A stretch of 64,000 nt of DNA from Sipunculus nudus (GCA_026874595.1 CM049317.1:66258618-66322617); one strand, 5' to 3'; positions 22,441 through 34,876 are shown, numbered from the stretch's first letter. The notes: generated by a model from the sequence alone, not told the origin. Translations and numbers: made by a program.

Positions 22441-22925
22441 TGTTAAAGAAAGAACAAAATTTTGTATGGAATGTTCAGTGTGAAAATGCATTTCAGAATT
22501 TGAAAGCAGTTCTACAAAGTGCACCAGTTTTAGCAGCTCCAGATTTTTCTGTACCTTTTAAGTTAGCTGTAGATGCTAGTGATACTACTGCTGTGTTGTA
22601 ACAAGAAGGCAATGATGGCATAGATCATCCAATTTGTTTTTTCTCAAGAAAGTTTAATGCAAACCAGAAAAACTACTCCACTATTGAAAAAGAATGTTTG
22701 GCTTTGATTTTGGCGTTGCATCATTTTGAAGTTTATGTTACTTCATCAGTCAGGCCTGTCATTGTCTTCAGTGATCACAATCCCCTCACGTTTATGAATA
22801 AGTTGAAGTGTAAAACTCAAAGATTGTTGAGATGGAGTTTGTTTTTACAGGATTACAATCTTGATATCATACACATTAAAGGGAAAGACAATGTACTTGC
22901 TGATTGCTTATCGAGATATTTATGA
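22441..22925 (+). pseudogene. Copy B RNase H domain
   Basis: An open frame from 22698 carries LILALHHFEVYVTSSVRP, VFSDHNPLTFMNKLKC and IHIKGKDNVLADCLSRYL. The upstream part (KLAVDASDTTAVL then TAA at 22599) has a stop. This is the last domain before the purine tract at about 23047-23057 (ACAGGAGGGGAG). Confidence 0.82.
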
Positions 22926-23057
22926 AATGTTGTAAACAGGATGTTTATGTGATGTTGTAGATCAGATTAATATTGAGATGTTGAAAGGATTTAGTGATTG
23001 TGATCGCATAAAGAAAGTTTTCTTTGAAAACTTTCTTTTTTTATTACAGGAGGGGAG

Positions 23058-23750
23058 TGTTACAGGTGCTCATTTATTATGTGACATGGGCGTAGCTCCT
23101 GTTGTGGCGCTCGTGTCTGACCGCGTGTTACATTCTATGTTTAATCCGTACTGGTTGAACTCTCGTTGTCAGGTGAGCCTTGGATTTTCATGCTTGGTCG
23201 TGGGTCAAGTGATGACCCTGGTGTGTGGAGATACACACGGCTATGTTCTTCTCGATAATTCCTGAAATGCGTGTTTACTGTGCAAGATCTTACCGACTGT
23301 TCGATAAGTGGAAAATTCTCGGCTTAAGGTGTGAGGAGTATATAAGGGCTGTGTTTAAGCAGGAGGGGAGAGAGCATAGAAGATTCCAGCGGACGCAGAA
23401 GCGCGTGTTAGATTCTAGGACCTTATCCGAAGAATGCGGCATTATACATTTCAAAGACTTTCTCCTGGATTTTATGCATTTGGACTTAAGATTACTTTCT
23501 GGGTTGTTGCAAAAACTTTACACTGGACTGTCATTCTCCGGGAGATTACATTCAAAGGACTTGTCGTTGTGATGGTGTTGGAACCAGGTACTGTGCGCAT
23601 TGTTTTTCTTTGTGATTGAATTCTGAATTCTTTTTTCATTCCCCTAGACATTTCCCGCTGCCTAGTGTTACAGAATCTGATTTTTTATCTCCGTTACAGA
23701 ATTTGTGTTCATCACGCATACGTGATCTGTTTATATTAGGTTCCGTAACA
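23058..23750 (+). repeat. 3' LTR of copy B
   Basis: It starts TGTTACAGGTGCTC and ends GGTTCCGTAACA. A TATATAAGG box is at 23339-23347. A block of about 110 bases present in the other LTRs, containing the AATAAA signal, is missing after 23610, so it is only 693 bp. It is followed at 23751 by AAATTCAGG, where AAAT pairs with the ATTT flanking copy C at 30402. Confidence 0.85.
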
Positions 23751-24988
23751 AAATTCAGGATAAAAAAAACTTGATTTCATTTCTGCTGAAGCAGGAAATA
23801 AATGAACAAATGTTTGTATTAGATACTCATTTTTATCACTTTAATTTTTATAAGTTTATATTTGTATACTTTTCCAATATTACATATATATCTGAATATT
23901 AAAGTTGATTCACAATTTTCAATTGCCTCATCATAAATCTCATTCTTTTGTCAGAGAACACCATATCATGCATACAACTGTATATTTATTTTATACCACA
24001 CAAATCAATCTTTTAAATTCCTAAACAATAAATATCTAAAAATAATACTTGATTCAGATTTCACAATTTTAAATTGTGCCTTTATTTATCAATAATTTGT
24101 TTCATATTTCATAAATTAAGGCATACTGTTGGTTTCAATTATATTTGTAAAAATCATTTAAAAGAAAACTGATTTCTTTAAAATGCTACATTAACACAAC
24201 ATGGCATCTTCTGGAATACTCCTGGAAATACCACTTGACCTAGAATCTTCTAACTTTACATCCAGATAGGTTCATGAATAGTCTCCTTGAAAACCTGTGA
24301 TTAGGTCTCTGTTACGCATATTCTATAAGCTATGGGGCTCCTAAGTACCCCCCGGAATAATGAAAAATTTTTAAGTATCTGAACAACTAATGCATTGATC
24401 ACCATGATTTTTTGCATGGATATTGATCATTGAGTGTTTAATCAGTTTCTGCAGACTGGTGGTGCCACCTGTATTTTTTCGATTTATTCTAGGTACATTA
24501 AAAGATGCGGTCATCTGTTAACAGGGTACAAATCGGAACTACTGGACCTGCAATCTTCATATTTTACATCCAGAGAGAACCATGAATAGTCTCCTGGGAA
24601 ACCTGGAATAAGGTCTCTGTAACCCCTATTCTTCAAGCTATGGGGCTCCTCAGTACCCTCCAGAACAATGAAAAATTTGATACAAAAGCTCTTGTAACTG
24701 AACAACTCGTGCATTGACTGGCATGATTCTTTGCATGCATATGCATCATGGGGTGTTTCCTCAGGAACGGCAGGATGGATTGTCATCAAATCTGGTGTGT
24801 TTATGAGGTTTGATGAACTTAAGCTAATATGCATGAATGATGCTGCCACCTACATTTTCTTAATTAGTTGCCTGTGGAAGGACATACTGTCAACATATCA
24901 GTCGGCTGAGCGTCATGACCCATGGGTCACTTGTCAAGGAAAGTTTTTTTTTGTATATTTGAGTAGAAACAGCATTACAATTAAGGAG
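23751..24988. repeat. Intron 1 repeat DNA between copies B and C
   Basis: The first ~110 bases (TTCTGCTGAAGCAGGAAATA, ATGTTTGTATTAGAT) match 43047-43140. From about 24200 to 24930 it carries a unit of the ~338-bp family (CTGTTAACAGGGTACAAATC, GAGCTATGGGGCTCC-like blocks), ending with the 3' palindrome at 24916-24929. No gene is seen; the frames at 24511-24849 and 24731-25045 are accidental. Confidence 0.6.
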
Positions 24989-26000
24989 ATTCTGAAATGC
25001 ATTTTCACACTGAACATTTCATACAAACTTTTGTTTCTTCTTTAAAAAATTAGTTAAAGGTTCAGCTACAGCAGAAAAATTTGGACAAAACTTCCTGTAG
25101 TATCCAACCATACCAAGAAAATGCATTATTTGCTTTTTGTTTTCTGGTCTAGGAAATGCAGAAATAGCACTTGTCTTAGCATCAACAGATTTTTCCTGAC
25201 CCTGCCCTACAATATGACCCAAATTGTTACTTGTGCATGAAAAACTCAGATTTTACCAGGCTGATGGTCAGACGTGCTTCACTGAGTCTTTCAAAGAGGT
25301 CGCGAAGAATTTGCAGATGTTTCTCTCAGGTCATCAATATATGCGTCGCAGCCCTGAATGTTCTTGACAACCATATGGATGAGGCACTTGAACGTGGCTG
25401 GCGAGTTCTTCATGCCAAACGGCATAACTTTATACTGGAACAGTCCTTGCGGCGTCACAAATGCGGACACTTCCTTCGCTCGCTCTGTCAGCGGAACCTG
25501 CCAGAATTATTTTAGCAAGTCAAACTTAGAGACATATCTGGAGCTACCGACTCTATCAATACAATCATCGATCCTCGGAATCGGGAACGTGTCAGTCTTG
25601 GTGACAGAGTTCAGTTTTCGATAATCTGTGCACATACGGTAATTTCCATCAGGTTTTGGCACAAGAATACATGACGAACTCCAGTTACTGTTACTAGGTT
25701 CAATAAAATCATTGCTTTTCTGGATTCAGTGTATGTGGATGTTGCTTCACTGTGCCAGCCAACATCGACGTCATGGCCCAACATGTTAGTTCGCGTTGGA
25801 ATGTCACTAAACAAATGTTCATAATTCCGCAACAGGTTCTTGAGGTCTTGTTGTTGTTGTCCGGTAAGGTGTAACAGTTTGGCATCCAGTTTGTTTAGCA
25901 CGTCTGAGTATTTTAATGGTACTGTACAACACTGAAAGTGTACATCACACTTACAATCAGTATCTACTTTAACTAGGTCAGGGTAAGTTTTTACACAATT
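24989..26000 (-). pseudogene. Copy C reverse transcriptase, partial
   Basis: The reading includes LDAKLLHLTGQQQQDLKNLL, HLFSDIPTRTNMLGHDVDVG, then an internal deletion near 25715-25760, then RT blocks around 25300-25680 in shifted frames and the connection segment AFPRPENKKQIMHFLGMVGY at 25019-25222. The YxDD box region (about 25330-25360) is deleted or broken. The element ends at 24989, so RNase H is absent. Confidence 0.78.
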
Positions 26001-27480
26001 AACAGCAGTAACATTATGTACAACATCTGATGTGCTATTTCTGTCATAATATGGTTTTACCATGTTAACGTGGCACAGTTGTTTCTTCTTACGTCTATCT
26101 GGTGTCAACAGTATGTAATTTAAATCACTGACTTTCTTGTCAACAATGTAATGACCAAAATACCTAGCTTGCAGAGGTCTGGCAGGTATGGGAAGTAAGA
26201 CAAGGACCTTTTCACCAGGCTCAAACGTCCTACTTACAATGTGCTTGTCATACTTTGTTTTCATTTTACTTTGTGCAGATTTTAGATTTGACTTCGCAGT
26301 CTCACAAGCACTGTTTAGTTAAGTGCGAAAGTCTGAGACATAATGCATTAAACTAAGAGAATCAGGATTTTCACACAAGAGTTTTTCTTTAAGCAGTTTT
26401 AATGTAACTCGAACGGAGTGTCAAAAAAACTAGTTCAAAGGGACTGAAACCCAGGGACTCTTGAAAGGATTCTCTGACAGCAAACAGCAATAGATGAATT
26501 CCTTCATCCCAGTCTTTCTGTGTGTCACAGCAATAAGTCTTGATCATGTTTTTTATTGTCTGGTGAAAACGCTCGAGGGCGCCCTGACTTTTAGGATGGT
26601 ATGGCGAGGAGCTGTATTGTTTTATACCTAGCTCAAGCATAACTTGTTGGAATTAGCCAGACATAAAATTAGACCCTTGGTCAGACTGGACATATTTTGG
26701 TAATCCAAAAGTTGTAAAAATCTTGGTCAGAGCTTTGACAGCACTTTTGGCATTAATTTTGCGCAATGGTTTAGCCTCAGGGAACCTGGCAGATGGGCAC
26801 ATGATTGTCAGCAAGTATTCATGTCCAGATTTTGTTTTGGGCAGTGGTCCAACACAATCAACAACAATCCTACTGAATGGTTCCTCGAAAGCAGGAATAA
26901 GCCTAAGTGGGGCCTTAGAAGCATTCTGAATAGACTTGCCTACCATCTGTCAATATGGCATGATTTACAATATTGTACAACATCTTTCCTAGGTTAGGCC
27001 AATAGAATTGCGTACTGACTTTCTGATAAGTTTTATTTATACCTAAATGACCAGACAAAGGACCCTTATGTGCCATGCTTAGAATTTCATTGCGAAAGCT
27101 TTTGGGCATTACTATTTGATGTTTGATGGCCCACTTATCATCAGCGCATACATCAGGTGGTCGCCATTTACACACAAGTACTCCATTTTTTACATTGAAA
27201 CAAACTGGGCTCTGTGACAGCTCATCTTTAGAAACTGCCCTTGGGAAAAAAACATGAAATATCAGGGTCCTTATGCTGTTCCGCGATAAGTTCTGACCTT
27301 GAGAATGCTGCATCCTGTACGGGCGAGTTATTAGACGAGTCATTTGTGACTCCCAGAGTGTTATTATCTAGGCCATTATCCTCATGTGGATTTTTCTTGG
27401 CCATAGATCTAGTTACAGCACAGGAAGGATACAAACCAGGAATTTCCTGACTTTCCAGATCAGTGTCCTGATCAAGTGAC
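26001..27480 (-). pseudogene. Copy C integrase domain, upstream of RT
   Basis: This is the best-preserved integrase of the three. The zinc site is HKGPLSGHLGINKTYQKVST with the CxxC pair partly kept. The core has IVVDCVGPLPKTKSGHEYLL, VQSDQGSNFMSG and SQGALERFHQT, so the DD35E spacing between the second Asp and the Glu can be counted. The C-terminal module has EPGEKVLVLLPIP and YFGHYIVDKKVSDLNYILL. A TAA interrupts the core near 26657 and a one-base loss lies after KSCH near 26955. Confidence 0.85.
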
Positions 27481-27495
27481 GGCCTTTCTGTCACT

Positions 27496-27910
27496 ATTGG
27501 TACAGGCTGTACTTTATCACCTGCAACATCATTGCCTCGTAGCAACTGAATTCCCTTAAAGGGCAAAGTAGTTCTTATGCCCACAGTAATATTCCCAGAA
27601 ATCAGATCTGACTTTAAATAGATACTGTGAAGCGGAACTGAAGTGTGCCTGTCTGAAAAGGCACCATTAACAAGTGCATGTGCACAAGTAAAGGACCTAT
27701 TAGAAAATGGCAAAGTTTTTGCTAACATGAGAGTCTGACCTTAACCAGTGTCCCTCAAAATTCTAATAGGGGTAGAATCTGAAAATTCACTTGAGAGTGA
27801 TAGAAAACCATCATCTAAGAGTGGCTCAAATAGCTCCATTTCAGAGTCAAGAGAGGAATCTACTTCCACCTCATAAAACAAAGAACTGACATTGACAGTG
27901 TCAGTCATAA
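27496..27910 (-). pseudogene. Copy C aspartic protease domain
   Basis: This is the same domain as in copies A and B. The codon right after DTG is TAA (near 27740), so the active-site loop is cut. Downstream, LAKTLPFSNRSFTCAHALVN and the NITVGIRTTLPFKG stretch are open. Confidence 0.7.
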
Positions 27911-27937
27911 ACTCTGTTTAAGAGTCATCTAAGGAAT

Positions 27938-29442
27938 CTACATCCTTTTTATTATCAAACTCCTCATGGGAGTCAACAGAGAAATTTTCCTCAGCAGAAA
28001 CAAACTTTTGTTTGTCAAAAGAGAACCTGGCCTCATTTGAAAAACTCTCGCAAGGGCATGAAAGGACTTAGCCTTATCTAGAGAATACTCCTCGCAGGAG
28101 TCTTGAAAGGACCAGGCCTTATTTGATTCCTCGCAGGAATCAACTGAGGTGTTTACCCCGCAAGCTACGGATTCTTCTTTGGAATCAGAAAGCACGTGGG
28201 CCTCCGTAGCATCAAACTCTTTACTAGAGTCAATTAAGGAGTTGTACCCCTTATTTGCATGAAAAGAGCCTGGCTCTTGTACTATGCTATGCATAGATTT
28301 TGAAACAAAACCCAAATGTTTGCTATTTGGTCTATTCGAAAGTTTCCAGCAGTCAGATATTAGATGACCTTCCTTCTTGCAGTAATTACAGATTTTCTTT
28401 GAAAATGACTGGTCTTTGTTGGACTTAGACACAGTGGACGTGGACTGAGGTGTAGCTATGGGCTTTGTTGAACTATCGGGACTACTAGTACTGGGTGACT
28501 GCACTGTAAACTTCTTTTGACCATACTGTTTTACATTCTTATTTGTAAATGACAGGTTTGACTTGCTAGTAAAGAACATTCTGTGTGTCAATGAATAATC
28601 ATCAGCTAATTGAGCAGCAATGTCAAGTGTTTTAGGACTTTTCTCCTCGAGAAAAGTTTTAACATCTGCGTTAATGCAGCTCTTAAATTCTACAGGCAAA
28701 ATCAACTGGCGCAAATTGTCATAATCTTTCATTACATTTTTAGAACTAAACGATCAAAGAACTGCTCTTTTGTCCTTACAAATCCGACCTAGGTCTGTTC
28801 TTTGCGCTTTTCCAATTTCTGAATTGGCGGTAAGCCTCAGGAACCAACATCATAACCTTTGAGGATTAACCGTTTCACCAGGTCATAGTCAGCAGCAGCT
28901 TCTACTGAGAGCTCTGTATAAATTTACTCTGGCCTTGCCAGTCAATACAATTTGTAACAGCAGAGTCCAATTTTCCTTAGGCCATTTTAAATTTTCAGCT
29001 ACCAGTGGAAGAAATTTTTATAAACCTCTTTTTCTTGAAAATGTGGGACAAGGCTTAAGTGTTTAGTGACATCAAAACTGTGAGTTGGGTAGCACTTAGA
29101 CTATGTTCTACTTTAAGTGTTTCTATCTCCAGTCTTTTTAACTCAATTTCTTTTTCTTTTTCTAGTCTGTCTCTTTCTAGTTCTTTTTCTAGTCTTCTCT
29201 TTCTAACCTTTCATGATCAGCCCTCTCTTCTCTCGGTTTTTCTTTTTCTAATTCTAACTGTTTTAATGCTAGCTCATGTTGCATTTCCAACTTTTTCAAT
29301 TCTATTTGCATAGCAAGGCTGTCATTTTTTTCACACTTAGCCCAAAGTGTTGTCCCAAACGCAACAACTGTTCTTTTGACGACTGTTTAAGTTGATCATG
29401 GTCCGGATCGTCAACGAATGTCTCAGGTTTGAAATCTGCCAT
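27938..29442 (-). pseudogene. Copy C gag region
   Basis: The start MADFKPETFVDD is at 29442. After a decayed middle, a 264-residue open frame (28732-27938) holds DLAAQLADDYSL-like capsid end sequence, a T/S/P-rich linker, an intact CCHC knuckle CNYCKKEGHLISDCW (C-x2-C-x4-H-x4-C) and the Ser/Glu-rich tail. The segment 28737-28868 looks inserted when compared with copy A, but it reads as normal gag with two stops (phrases GLPPIQKLEKRKEQT and VRTKEQFFDR), so copy A carries the deletion. Confidence 0.75.
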
Positions 29443-29595
29443 GTTAAGATGTTAAAACAATAACAAAAAAACCACTGAGATAAATCCTGTAAACAATGTA
29501 CTGTAAACAATATGTAATCTTCTAAACAATTTGTCCAGGTCAAGGCCTAATAAATTTGAAACTATTAAGCATCCCGACGAGAGGCCCCAATTTTA

Positions 29596-30401
29596 TGTTA
29601 CGGAACCTAATATAAACAGATCACATATGCGTGATAAACCAAAATTCTGTAACGGAGATAAAAAACAATCAGATTCGGTAACACTAGGCAGCGGAAAATG
29701 TCTAGGGAAATGAATAAAGAAGTCAGTGGTTTTTTTGTTAACAAATAACTATAATATATTCTTAAAACAACCCTAACAATAAAATATACTAAATCAATAC
29801 AAGTATACAGTAAAACAGCGGATAACAACAAGTCAATGCAATCACATAGAAAGACAATGCGCACAGTACCTGGATACCAACACCATCACAACGATAAGTT
29901 CTTTGAATGTAAACTCCCGGAGAATGACAGTCCAGTGTAAAGTTTTTGCAACAACCCAGAAAGTAATCTTAAGTCCAAATGCATAAAATCCAGGAGAAAG
30001 TCTTTGAAAATGTATAATGCCGCATTCTTCGGATAAGGTCCTAGAATCTGACACACGCTTCTGCGTCCGCTGGAATCTTCTATGCTCTCTGCCCTCCTGC
30101 TTAAACACAGCCCTTATATACTCTTCACACCTTAAGCCGAGAATTTTCCACTTCTCGGACAGTCTATAAGATCTTGCACAATAAACACGCATTTCAGGAA
30201 TTATCGAGAAGAACATAGCCGTGTGTATCTCCACACACCAGGGTCATCACGTGACCCACGACCAGGCGTGAAAGCCCAAGGCTCACATGACAACAAAACT
30301 TCAAATAGTACGGATTTAACATAGAATTTTACACGCGGCCAGACACGAGCGCCACAACAGGAGCTACGCCCGTGTCACATAATAAAAGAGCAGCTGTAAC
30401 A
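29596..30401 (-). repeat. 5' LTR of copy C
   Basis: It is bounded by TGTTACGGAACC at 29596 and CAGCTGTAACA at 30401 (plus-strand reading). The primer-binding position beyond 29596 reads TGGGGCCTCTCGTCGGGAT on the minus strand. The flank at 30402 is ATTTATATGCAG. Confidence 0.85.
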
Positions 30402-31850
30402 ATTTATATGCAGAAGTGTTGTTAATCCCACCATCGCCCCCCCCCCCCGCTGCCATTTATTCCTGTGCACCTCTGCACTGGTACATCAGTGTTTTTTTTT
30501 GCAAATGTGTAAAATTTATTTACTTTAAAAATATTAGGATTAGAAAAAAATAAGATCTTATTGAAACATATTCTTGCCCTAGGAGAATGAAACATAAAGT
30601 GAACAGCACTATCTGTCCATTATCTTTCAGTTATCATTCATTATATATTATGAAATTTTTCCTCTAAGCACTGTTGAAATAACTTTCATATGCTGTATGT
30701 GTATGGAATTAAGTCTGAAATTTGAAAGCAAATTATAAATTCAGTTGTGTATTATTGCAGACCAATACAAAGCAATATTACAAACCAACCATGACCTATA
30801 TTACCTCTTCCCCTCACACTTAATCTACAATTGATATTATTTTGGATTTTTCCCTCCAAGGTCAAGCTGATCAGCTGATCACCATAACTCATGAGATTTA
30901 AATTGACAATTTTTTTTTAAATTTGGAATAAAAAAATCTGAAAAAAGAAGAAGTTCAGAATTGTATGTTGTATCATTATTTTCCATAGTTTGGCTCACTT
31001 GTCATATATTATATGCATACACTTATATTTTTTAAATTTTTAAATCAAAATGTTTAAAGTGAATTTAAAAGAATTTTTTTAGAGATAATATCACATTAAA
31101 TTTGATATAAAATAAATCCCCCTTTCAAATTAGGTATACACACTGTAGGTTGAATGAGAGAGAAACAATATAATTATACTAATTACTATCTCAGCTATAA
31201 TTTAATTATACTGAAATTAATATTCAATTTTAGTCTTCTGAAGTAAGGAATACCTCATCTTATAATCATCAACATTTTCACAGCAATACACCACTTTGTA
31301 GAAACATTAAATGTACGCTTTAATCATAGTACCCCTTGTGATACAAATCAAATACAGAAAATTATGACATTCATCTAGTTTATGCATCATTCTTGGGGAG
31401 GGTGAGGGTGCAGGCTGAGGGGAAACCATTAAAGCCAAGCTGTGCTAAGGTAGCTGCCTTGAGTTGGTTACATAACACAGGCGAGGGCTGCATAGCTCAC
31501 TGTAATCAGGTTGGTTTGATGTACATTTGACATGGTGTCTAAACCTTCAATGAAAGCTACTCATTTTAATCAGTTCCTTTACAATTTCAGATTTTAAAAG
31601 AATAAATCCATATGCATACTGTGAAAATTAAATCAACAGTGCATACTGGGAAAATGTGCCGTGGCCAAATTTGGACAAAATTAAATGTACTTATTTTATG
31701 TTTATGCTAATAATTAAAAAAAATGAGAATTCAGATCTAATTTTGGGTATACAATTGAAACTTGAATAATGAAGGTTTTTCAATACAAAAGTATCTAGCT
31801 ACACCCATTCTCATTTAAGTGAGCAAATATCATTCCTGTATCAGTCCCCT
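30402..31850. other. HNMT intron 1, AT-rich, no gene
   Basis: Starts with a short piece matching 43000-43040 in inverse orientation, including a C-run at about 30433-30449. The remainder is AT-rich with no recognised feature. Confidence 0.55.
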
Positions 31851-34330
31851 CGGAACAGGGGACATTAATTTGGGTTTGTCTGTCTGTCCCTGCATGTGTC
31901 TGTCTGTTCATCAGGTTTTTGTTTTATGCGTTAACTTTCCTAAATATTATCTGATTTCATTGAATGCGGGACAGTGATTGCTCCCATGCTTAACTTAGTT
32001 TGGATTAGTTTGGAGATAAAAATACAGTATGATATTTCATTTTTGATATGATGAATCAGCATATAAAGTTTCACTTATCACCAAACAGGTGTTGCTAGCG
32101 ATGGACATAAATTACTTGAATTCTCGCAGTACTTGCCAAGTGCTGCCATCTGTTGAGCGTGGTTAAAATTCTTTGCACTTAGTTACCACTTGAAAGCGAA
32201 AGCTGAGGACAGTTTTTGAAAAAGGTCAAAGGTCCAGTAACTGCAGTTTGCGATTTGTTCCGGTGCACTCTGGGCAACTGCCTTCCTCTCCTGAGCTTGC
32301 TCAACCCAGTGCACCTGAATCAAGAGAAGTTTGATGTATTGGCCTGACATTTTGACAAGTCCATGCATCCTTGATTGCTTTCTCGTACACAAAACTGGTG
32401 TCGCAACCCACAATGACTTTTGCACGGTTTATGTATCTGCTTATTTCTCAGAAGGAATTTGATATATCAGCCTGAAATTGTGCATATTTATACATGTTGG
32501 TTAGCTTCTCTGTATACAAGATTGGTGGGCGCCACCTACAGTTTTTGCACAGTGTATGTCCTTGCTTTTTTCTCTGGAGGGAATTTGTATATCTGCCTGA
32601 AAATGGGCAAATGTATACATCTCGGATAGCTTCGTCATAAACAAGACTTCTTGCGCCACCTACATTTGTTCCATGCATCTGTGCACATAGCCCAATAGTG
32701 GTTTGAAGAAATTTGCCTGAAATTTTGCCTGTATATACATCTTCGATGGCTTGCTGGTACACAAGACTAGTGACTAGGTCAAGACCTACAATAATTTGTG
32801 TGTTGTGTACACCCATTCCAGTATTTAAACAGGGACCTTTATGTTATTGGGGCTTGTACTCGGGTACAAAATGTTTAGAACTTGCATTGTACTTATACAT
32901 GTCACACATTTACTTGAAAAGTAACAGTCCAGCATGAAAGCATTATACCTAATGTATATCCCATTGCACAGGTTCGCAGAAGGCCTGTAGGCTTTGTTTT
33001 GGGACAATAGCTGGTATCTCAGGAGTGGCTAAATGTTTAGGCTGAAATTGTGCATATCCAAAGGTCTTGGATACATCCAACTCATACTCAAGCTGGTGGC
33101 CAATCTGCAATCGTTTTCGTGTGATATCCGTCCGTGCTTTTGTTTCGAGCAAAGATCAATCATATCTCATGAGTGGTTCAACATTTCAATATGTAATTTG
33201 GCATGTCCATAGACCATGATACCTAAATCTCGTACCCAAGCCTGATGGCACCACCTATAATCATTTTCACGTAGCATCTGTCCATAAATCTGTCTTGGTA
33301 AAAATTGCTCATATCTCAGGAGTGGATGTATTTATCAGTCTGACATTTTGCAAATTTATCTGTTTTGGATAGCTTTGTTGTAGACCAGGCAGGTGGTGCC
33401 ACCTATTAATCCATTTGCGTAGAATAAATTGATGCCCTTTTCTGAGGAGTGGTTTGGCGTGTCAGTCTGATGTTCACCATCTTTGGAAGATTTCTCATAC
33501 ATTAAACTAGTGGCGCCTGAAATTGTGCATGTAGATCCATCTTTGCATGATATATCTTACACAGGGCTTGTGGTGCAACCTACTCTCAAGTTTTTGCAGA
33601 ATACCAGTACATTAAGGAATTTATTGCATTTATGGTTTGATATATCTGTCTGAAAATTTGCATGTCCATACATCTTTGAATGTTTATCTTATATACAAGA
33701 CTAGTGGTTCCATTTACAATCCATTTCACTTTGCATCCATCTGTAGGGGTGTTTTTGGTGAAAATTACATATATCTATCATATATCGGAATGATTTTGTG
33801 TATCGGCATACAGTCTGTGCACCAGTATGCCCATAGATCTGGGATGACATTATCCTTTGCACATGACTAATGGGCCACCTACATAAATCTTCAGTTTTGT
33901 CCATCCGTACGTCTTGGTATACTTGAGCATCTCTGATGCCACAAACTTAGAGGGCTGTCACATAAGGACAGATTCCATGTCTTACTTTATCCATGCCTCT
34001 GTGATTTGGCAAATACTTGTAGCCAATTTTCGGCTACCCATATTCTCTTTTGAGAGTTCACCAGTCATACATGCTAAATGTCCCTATATCAGACAAATAA
34101 TTTTAAACCAAGTTTAATTTGCTGAATAGACTTAAATGATTTAATTTTTAAGTTGTTCTCGGACATGAAATTTTATTGATTGTTACAAATAAAGACAGTC
34201 CAGATCCACTTTTTGCCAAGGATCCACCCATGGACCAAATCTGATGAACACAAATTTTGCTCATGAACTGTTTGGGAAAGACGTCAAGTGTGTCCTAAGG
34301 GGACATTTTCTGTATTTTCACATAAATCCT
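31850..34330 (+). repeat. Tandem ~110-130-bp repeat array in intron 1
   Basis: Phrases recur about every 110-130 bases: CTCATATCTCAGGAGTGG, CTGAAATTTTGCATGT-like, ACATCTTGGATAGCTT-like and GGCGCCACCTA-like. The left end has TCCCCTCGGAACAGGGGA (a 6-bp stem hairpin). The right part has TTTTCGGCTACCCATATTCTC near 34028-34048, like the ends of 38331-39345 and 56556-57440. Reverse complement of the 6440-7665 array. All frames here are accidental. Confidence 0.7.
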
Positions 34331-34557
34331 GTGATATCTAACGTAATATTTTGAAGGGTCTATCACAGCATCATCTATCAGAAACTGCCCTCGTTTATCA
34401 AAAAAAGATGAACTTGAAGCACAACTGTTGTATTTGGAAAGAAACTAAACTGGTCATCAAGTACATCTTTATCAATAGGTGGGGTAATAAGCTAGTAGTA
34501 TAAATAATCATCTATAATTGATAGTACTGTTTGTAATTGAATGTTATCATATTTCAG

Positions 34558-34876
34558 GGGACAAGGATGGCATCATATTGGACCAGTTAATGAAGAAGTA
34601 CAAAGTTATCGATTACACAGCCTTAGATCCAAACAATAAGCTGATGTCTTATTTTAAAACCAACATCACAGAGAGTGATAAATTCAAAAATGTTGTTCCG
34701 CCTTCTGGAGTAGACAGCAGAAGAGTATATGAAGTGTGATCAGCCTTCACAGTCCTTCAACTTCATCCATATGATACACATGCTGTATCACGTAGACAAC
34801 GTGCAGGAAACGATAGCACATTATTTCCAATGTTTGTCACCAGGGGGCATTATGCTAATATTTCTAGCTAACAAAG
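34558..34876 (+). pseudogene. HNMT-like copy 1, exon 2 (frameshifted)
   Basis: The acceptor ATTTCAG/GGG gives phase-compatible joining to exon 1 and reads GDKDGIILDQLMKKYKVIDY. The donor AAAG/GTAAAT leaves one base for exon 3. The second half reads FNFIHMIHMLYHVDNVQETI and GGIMLIFLANKG, close to human HNMT around residues 137-165. The exon is 319 bases where 321 would keep frame. Comparison with the inverted copy places a 2-base loss near 34690-34697, after which a TAG at 34711 is in frame. Either this copy is a pseudogene or the base calls are wrong here. His replaces the human substrate-contacting Gln143. Confidence 0.7.

Larger units (their letters stand above)
19704..23750 (+). mobile_element. 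Gmr1-like LTR retrotransposon, 5' truncated (copy B)
   Basis: Plus-strand order is a gag scrap, protease, integrase, RT, RNase H, purine tract and 3' LTR. The 5' LTR and most of gag are absent. A short gag piece at 19704-19770 (TTACCGCTAGAAATTCAGAA) joins directly to the region just before protease, so an internal deletion removed the zinc knuckle and Ser/Glu-rich tail. It shares two stop codons and an integrase deletion with copy A, and its right flank pairs with the right flank of copy C (see findings). It sits in HNMT intron 1, same strand as the gene. Confidence 0.85.
24989..30401 (-). mobile_element. Gmr1-like LTR retrotransposon, 3' truncated (copy C)
   Basis: Minus-strand order is 5' LTR, gag, protease, integrase, then RT and part of the connection. 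It breaks at 24989 before RNase H, and the 3' LTR is missing. It keeps integrase residues that copies A and B have lost (Gln-Tyr-Cys in the zinc site; the LRKINAKSAVKALTKIF stretch), so it comes from a less degraded source. There are still many stops and frameshifts. It lies in HNMT intron 1, antisense to the gene. Confidence 0.85.

Noticed and set aside
28737-28868. Apparent ~130-bp insertion in copy C relative to copy A
   Set aside because: It translates as the missing middle of gag in the right frame, so copy A carries a deletion; a remnant of the same gag segment is also present at the 5' end of copy B.
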